A stretch of 13,494 bases of DNA, taken from NCBI GenBank assembly GCA_900551615.1, contig URWN01000035.1:1-13494 (forward strand), given 5' to 3'. Position numbers and translations under genes: made by a program. This document shows, piece after piece, positions 13,403 through 13,494 of this stretch. Source of the stretch: an uncultured Clostridium sp. GTDB taxonomy: Bacteria > Bacillota > Clostridia > TANB77 > CAG-508. Every line of letters starts with the position of its first letter. The first letter of the stretch is position 1. The notes beneath the pieces were generated by a model. That model ran no database searches. It saw only the letters and a list, made by a program, of their open reading frames with translations, and was not told the DNA's origin.

Positions 13403-13494
13403 TTAGCGTGTTATAATTGCAAAATTATATTATGGATTTGTAATCTAAAATTATATAATATTTATAAAAAATTTATTAAATTATTTTATAAAAT

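Larger units (their letters stand above)
12493..13494. other. About 1 kb without a confident gene
   Basis: Apart from the 10-bp repeats, the small Cys ORF with its hairpin, the minus-strand remnant and the repeats after 13188, I see no ORF with RBS and coding character, no tRNA and no rRNA. The stretch 12553-12820 is nearly pure A+T with scattered TATAAT-like sequences. The short ORF at 12665-12757 has no RBS. The whole block looks like decayed or regulatory accessory DNA. Confidence 0.6.

Overview
The window is very A+T-rich, roughly a quarter G+C by eye. It comes from a spore-forming, Gram-positive, low-GC bacterium of the Bacillota, most likely a member of the Clostridia. Three things support this: a yabP-yabQ-divIC cluster (spore cortex and division genes), strong AAGGAGG-type ribosome binding sites throughout, and Rho-independent terminators closing most units. 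No genus can be named from the sequence. Every confident gene is on the + strand.

Layout. (1) 28-2958: a large mosaic surface protein with a signal peptide, cohesin-like domain, Asn-rich linker, sortase-like ILKTG plus two membrane segments, a dockerin-like loop and a right-handed beta-helix. (2) 3034-4138: prfB, release factor 2, with the classical autoregulatory +1 frameshift at an in-frame UGA. (3) 4214-5218: an aspartate kinase that seems to lack one of its two ACT regulatory domains. (4) 5350-5685: a small, very basic protein of unknown function with its own strong promoter, a palindrome over the predicted transcription start, and a strong terminator. (5) 5821-6988: yabP, yabQ, divIC. 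(6) 7153-8484: rho. (7) 8582-8738: a small gene broken by a frameshift in an A7 run. (8) 8915-12309: a tight four-gene unit made of an ECF sigma factor, a six-helix membrane protein in the usual anti-sigma position, an ABC ATPase and an ABC-2 permease. It is followed by a tiny SD-led acidic ORF, apparently frameshifted, and a strong terminator. (9) 12490-13494: about 1 kb without a confident gene, holding 10-bp tandem repeats, a 26-codon Cys-containing ORF built around a perfect hairpin, a minus-strand ORF remnant, and a 186-bp segment bounded by inverted repeats.

How the genes work together. prfB and rho are general translation and transcription termination functions. yabP-yabQ-divIC keeps the order seen in Bacillus but lacks the usual flanking yabO and S1-domain genes. 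The ECF unit reads as a self-contained envelope-stress or export module: sigma factor, membrane partner, ATPase and permease are coupled by 4-20 nt gaps or overlaps. The 3' kilobase looks like decayed accessory DNA.

The items most worth a second look are the mosaic cohesin/dockerin/beta-helix protein, the single-ACT aspartokinase, the ECF-ABC module with its unusual membrane partner and frameshifted micro-ORF, the inverted-repeat-bounded element at the 3' end, and three separate small ORFs each interrupted at an A-homopolymer.
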